From positions 1-8,403 of the forward strand of contig JAVHRB010000069.1 of the NCBI GenBank assembly GCA_036171455.1: DNA of 8,403 bases, in the 5' to 3' direction. Under the pieces are notes generated by a model that was not told the origin of the DNA, made no database searches, and saw nothing but the letters and a program-made list of their open reading frames with translations. Position numbers and translations under genes: made by a program. Origin of the DNA: CAIVSN01 sp036171455 (GTDB taxonomy: Bacteria; Patescibacteriota; Gracilibacteria; BD1-5; UBA2023). Below are positions 8,076 to 8,403 of this stretch, one piece after another (within the stretch, counting starts at the first letter, position 1; every line of letters starts with the position of its first letter).

Positions 8076-8403
8076 TTATAGTTCTTTTACTAGGTAACTC
8101 CCACAATCGACATATCCGAATTTTCGGTAGTATGGACGGACTCCGACACCGGAAATGACGGCTATTTTCTTGATGTCCGGATATCGTTCCTGGACGATAC
8201 GTTCTGATTCTGCAAGCATTCTTTTGCCAAATCCCATATGTTGGCCACTGCCATCGGGAGGAGCTCCAATAGGAAGCTGATCTCAGAATACGTGGATTTC
8301 CCGTACAATGGCGCAACCGTTCAATTCTGACATTACTGGGGCTTCCCCAGTAAAATCTCTTTTCCCCGTCAGCTTGCTGCGTGGGCTACCGCTTTGTGAT
8401 TTC
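8076..8403 (-). CDS. elp3: Elp3 tRNA U34 carboxymethylation enzyme, C-terminal part (partial), UGA read as Gly
   Basis: The last 108 residues of the protein are present; the 5' part lies beyond the window. The fragment carries the C-terminal GNAT-like domain of Elp3. Visible motifs, in order, are CAIVREIHVFG (family: AxIRELHVYG), the acetyl-CoA loop QHMGFGKRM (Q-x-x-G-x-G), KKIAVISGVGVRPYYRKFGY with the conserved tyrosines, and a GSYLVKEL C-terminus. Elp3 joins a radical-SAM domain, outside this window, to the GNAT domain and starts 5-carboxymethyl modification of wobble uridine 34 in tRNA, in the cytoplasm. The glycine of HVFG is encoded by UGA (forward 8283-8285). CGG (8301-8303) and CGA (8124-8126) encode conserved arginines. 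Upstream of SELNG the frame runs through a dispersed repeat (8364-8381), giving the unusual stretch SPRSKLTGKR in a normally variable loop. The gene converges on the surface-protein gene and has its own terminator. The family assignment is strong. Confidence 0.96.
8364..8381. repeat. Short palindromic dispersed repeat, copy 2, inside elp3
   Basis: CCCCGTCAGCTTGCTGCG is identical to 24-41. It is followed here by TGGG rather than GGGG, so the palindrome is imperfect. On the minus strand it lies in frame in elp3 and encodes RSKLTG. No TAA or TAG occurs in the elp3 frame from here to the window edge. Confidence 0.65.

Noticed and set aside
8029..8316. Minus-strand frame in a different phase across elp3
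   Set aside because: The phase ending at 8076 gives an unmistakable Elp3 C-terminus; the other phase gives a Ser/Arg-rich shadow.

Overview
The window reads sensibly only if UGA is translated as glycine (translation table 25). With the standard code the plus strand looks like a string of broken open frames. With UGA as Gly these join into three complete genes, plus one partial gene on the minus strand. Seventeen in-frame UGAs are seen (5, 1, 10 and 1 per gene). Two UGAs in one internal repeat of the large surface protein fall exactly on GGT codons of its sister repeat. Another falls on the conserved glycine of the Elp3 'HV(Y/F)G' motif. Table 25 is known from the CPR/Patescibacteria lineages Gracilibacteria (BD1-5/GN02) and Absconditabacteria (SR1). 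CGG and CGA fall on conserved arginines in Elp3, so the extra CGA/CGG-to-Trp change described in some Absconditabacterales does not apply. Gracilibacteria is the more likely source, but the window cannot settle it.

Layout. Bases 1-181 are non-coding, with a short palindromic repeat (24-44) and a strong bidirectional terminator (67-100). Bases 182-3463 (+) encode a 1093-residue protein that I cannot assign to a family. It has one possible membrane segment and a Pro/Thr/Gly-rich tail, and its UAG stop is followed by an open, repeat-like tail up to a tandem UAG-UAG at 3518-3523. A likely promoter (3532-3559) then precedes a two-gene unit: an 86-residue lipoprotein (3582-3842) and, 6 bases later, a 1326-residue secreted modular surface protein (3849-7829). 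The surface protein has a signal peptide, an N-terminal beta-rich region, Cys-rich CGDG/CGNG modules, two DUF11 domains, three Cys-rich Ig/PKD-like modules and a beta-helix-like C-terminal region. A nested inverted repeat (7832-7951) ends this unit. On the minus strand, the C-terminal GNAT domain of Elp3 (8403 to 8076) converges on it and has its own terminator (8050-8073).

How the parts fit. The lipoprotein and surface protein are probably co-transcribed and both exported, so together they look like a cell-surface module. A role in contact with other cells is plausible for an episymbiotic or predatory CPR lineage, but this is inference. Elp3 is a tRNA-modification housekeeping gene with no evident link. 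The most notable features beyond the genes are the recoding evidence, a recent sequence-homogenised duplication in the surface gene (81 bp perfect, 735 bp apart, in frame), a dispersed palindromic repeat found both in intergenic DNA and inside the elp3 reading frame, and the long nested hairpin at 7832-7951.
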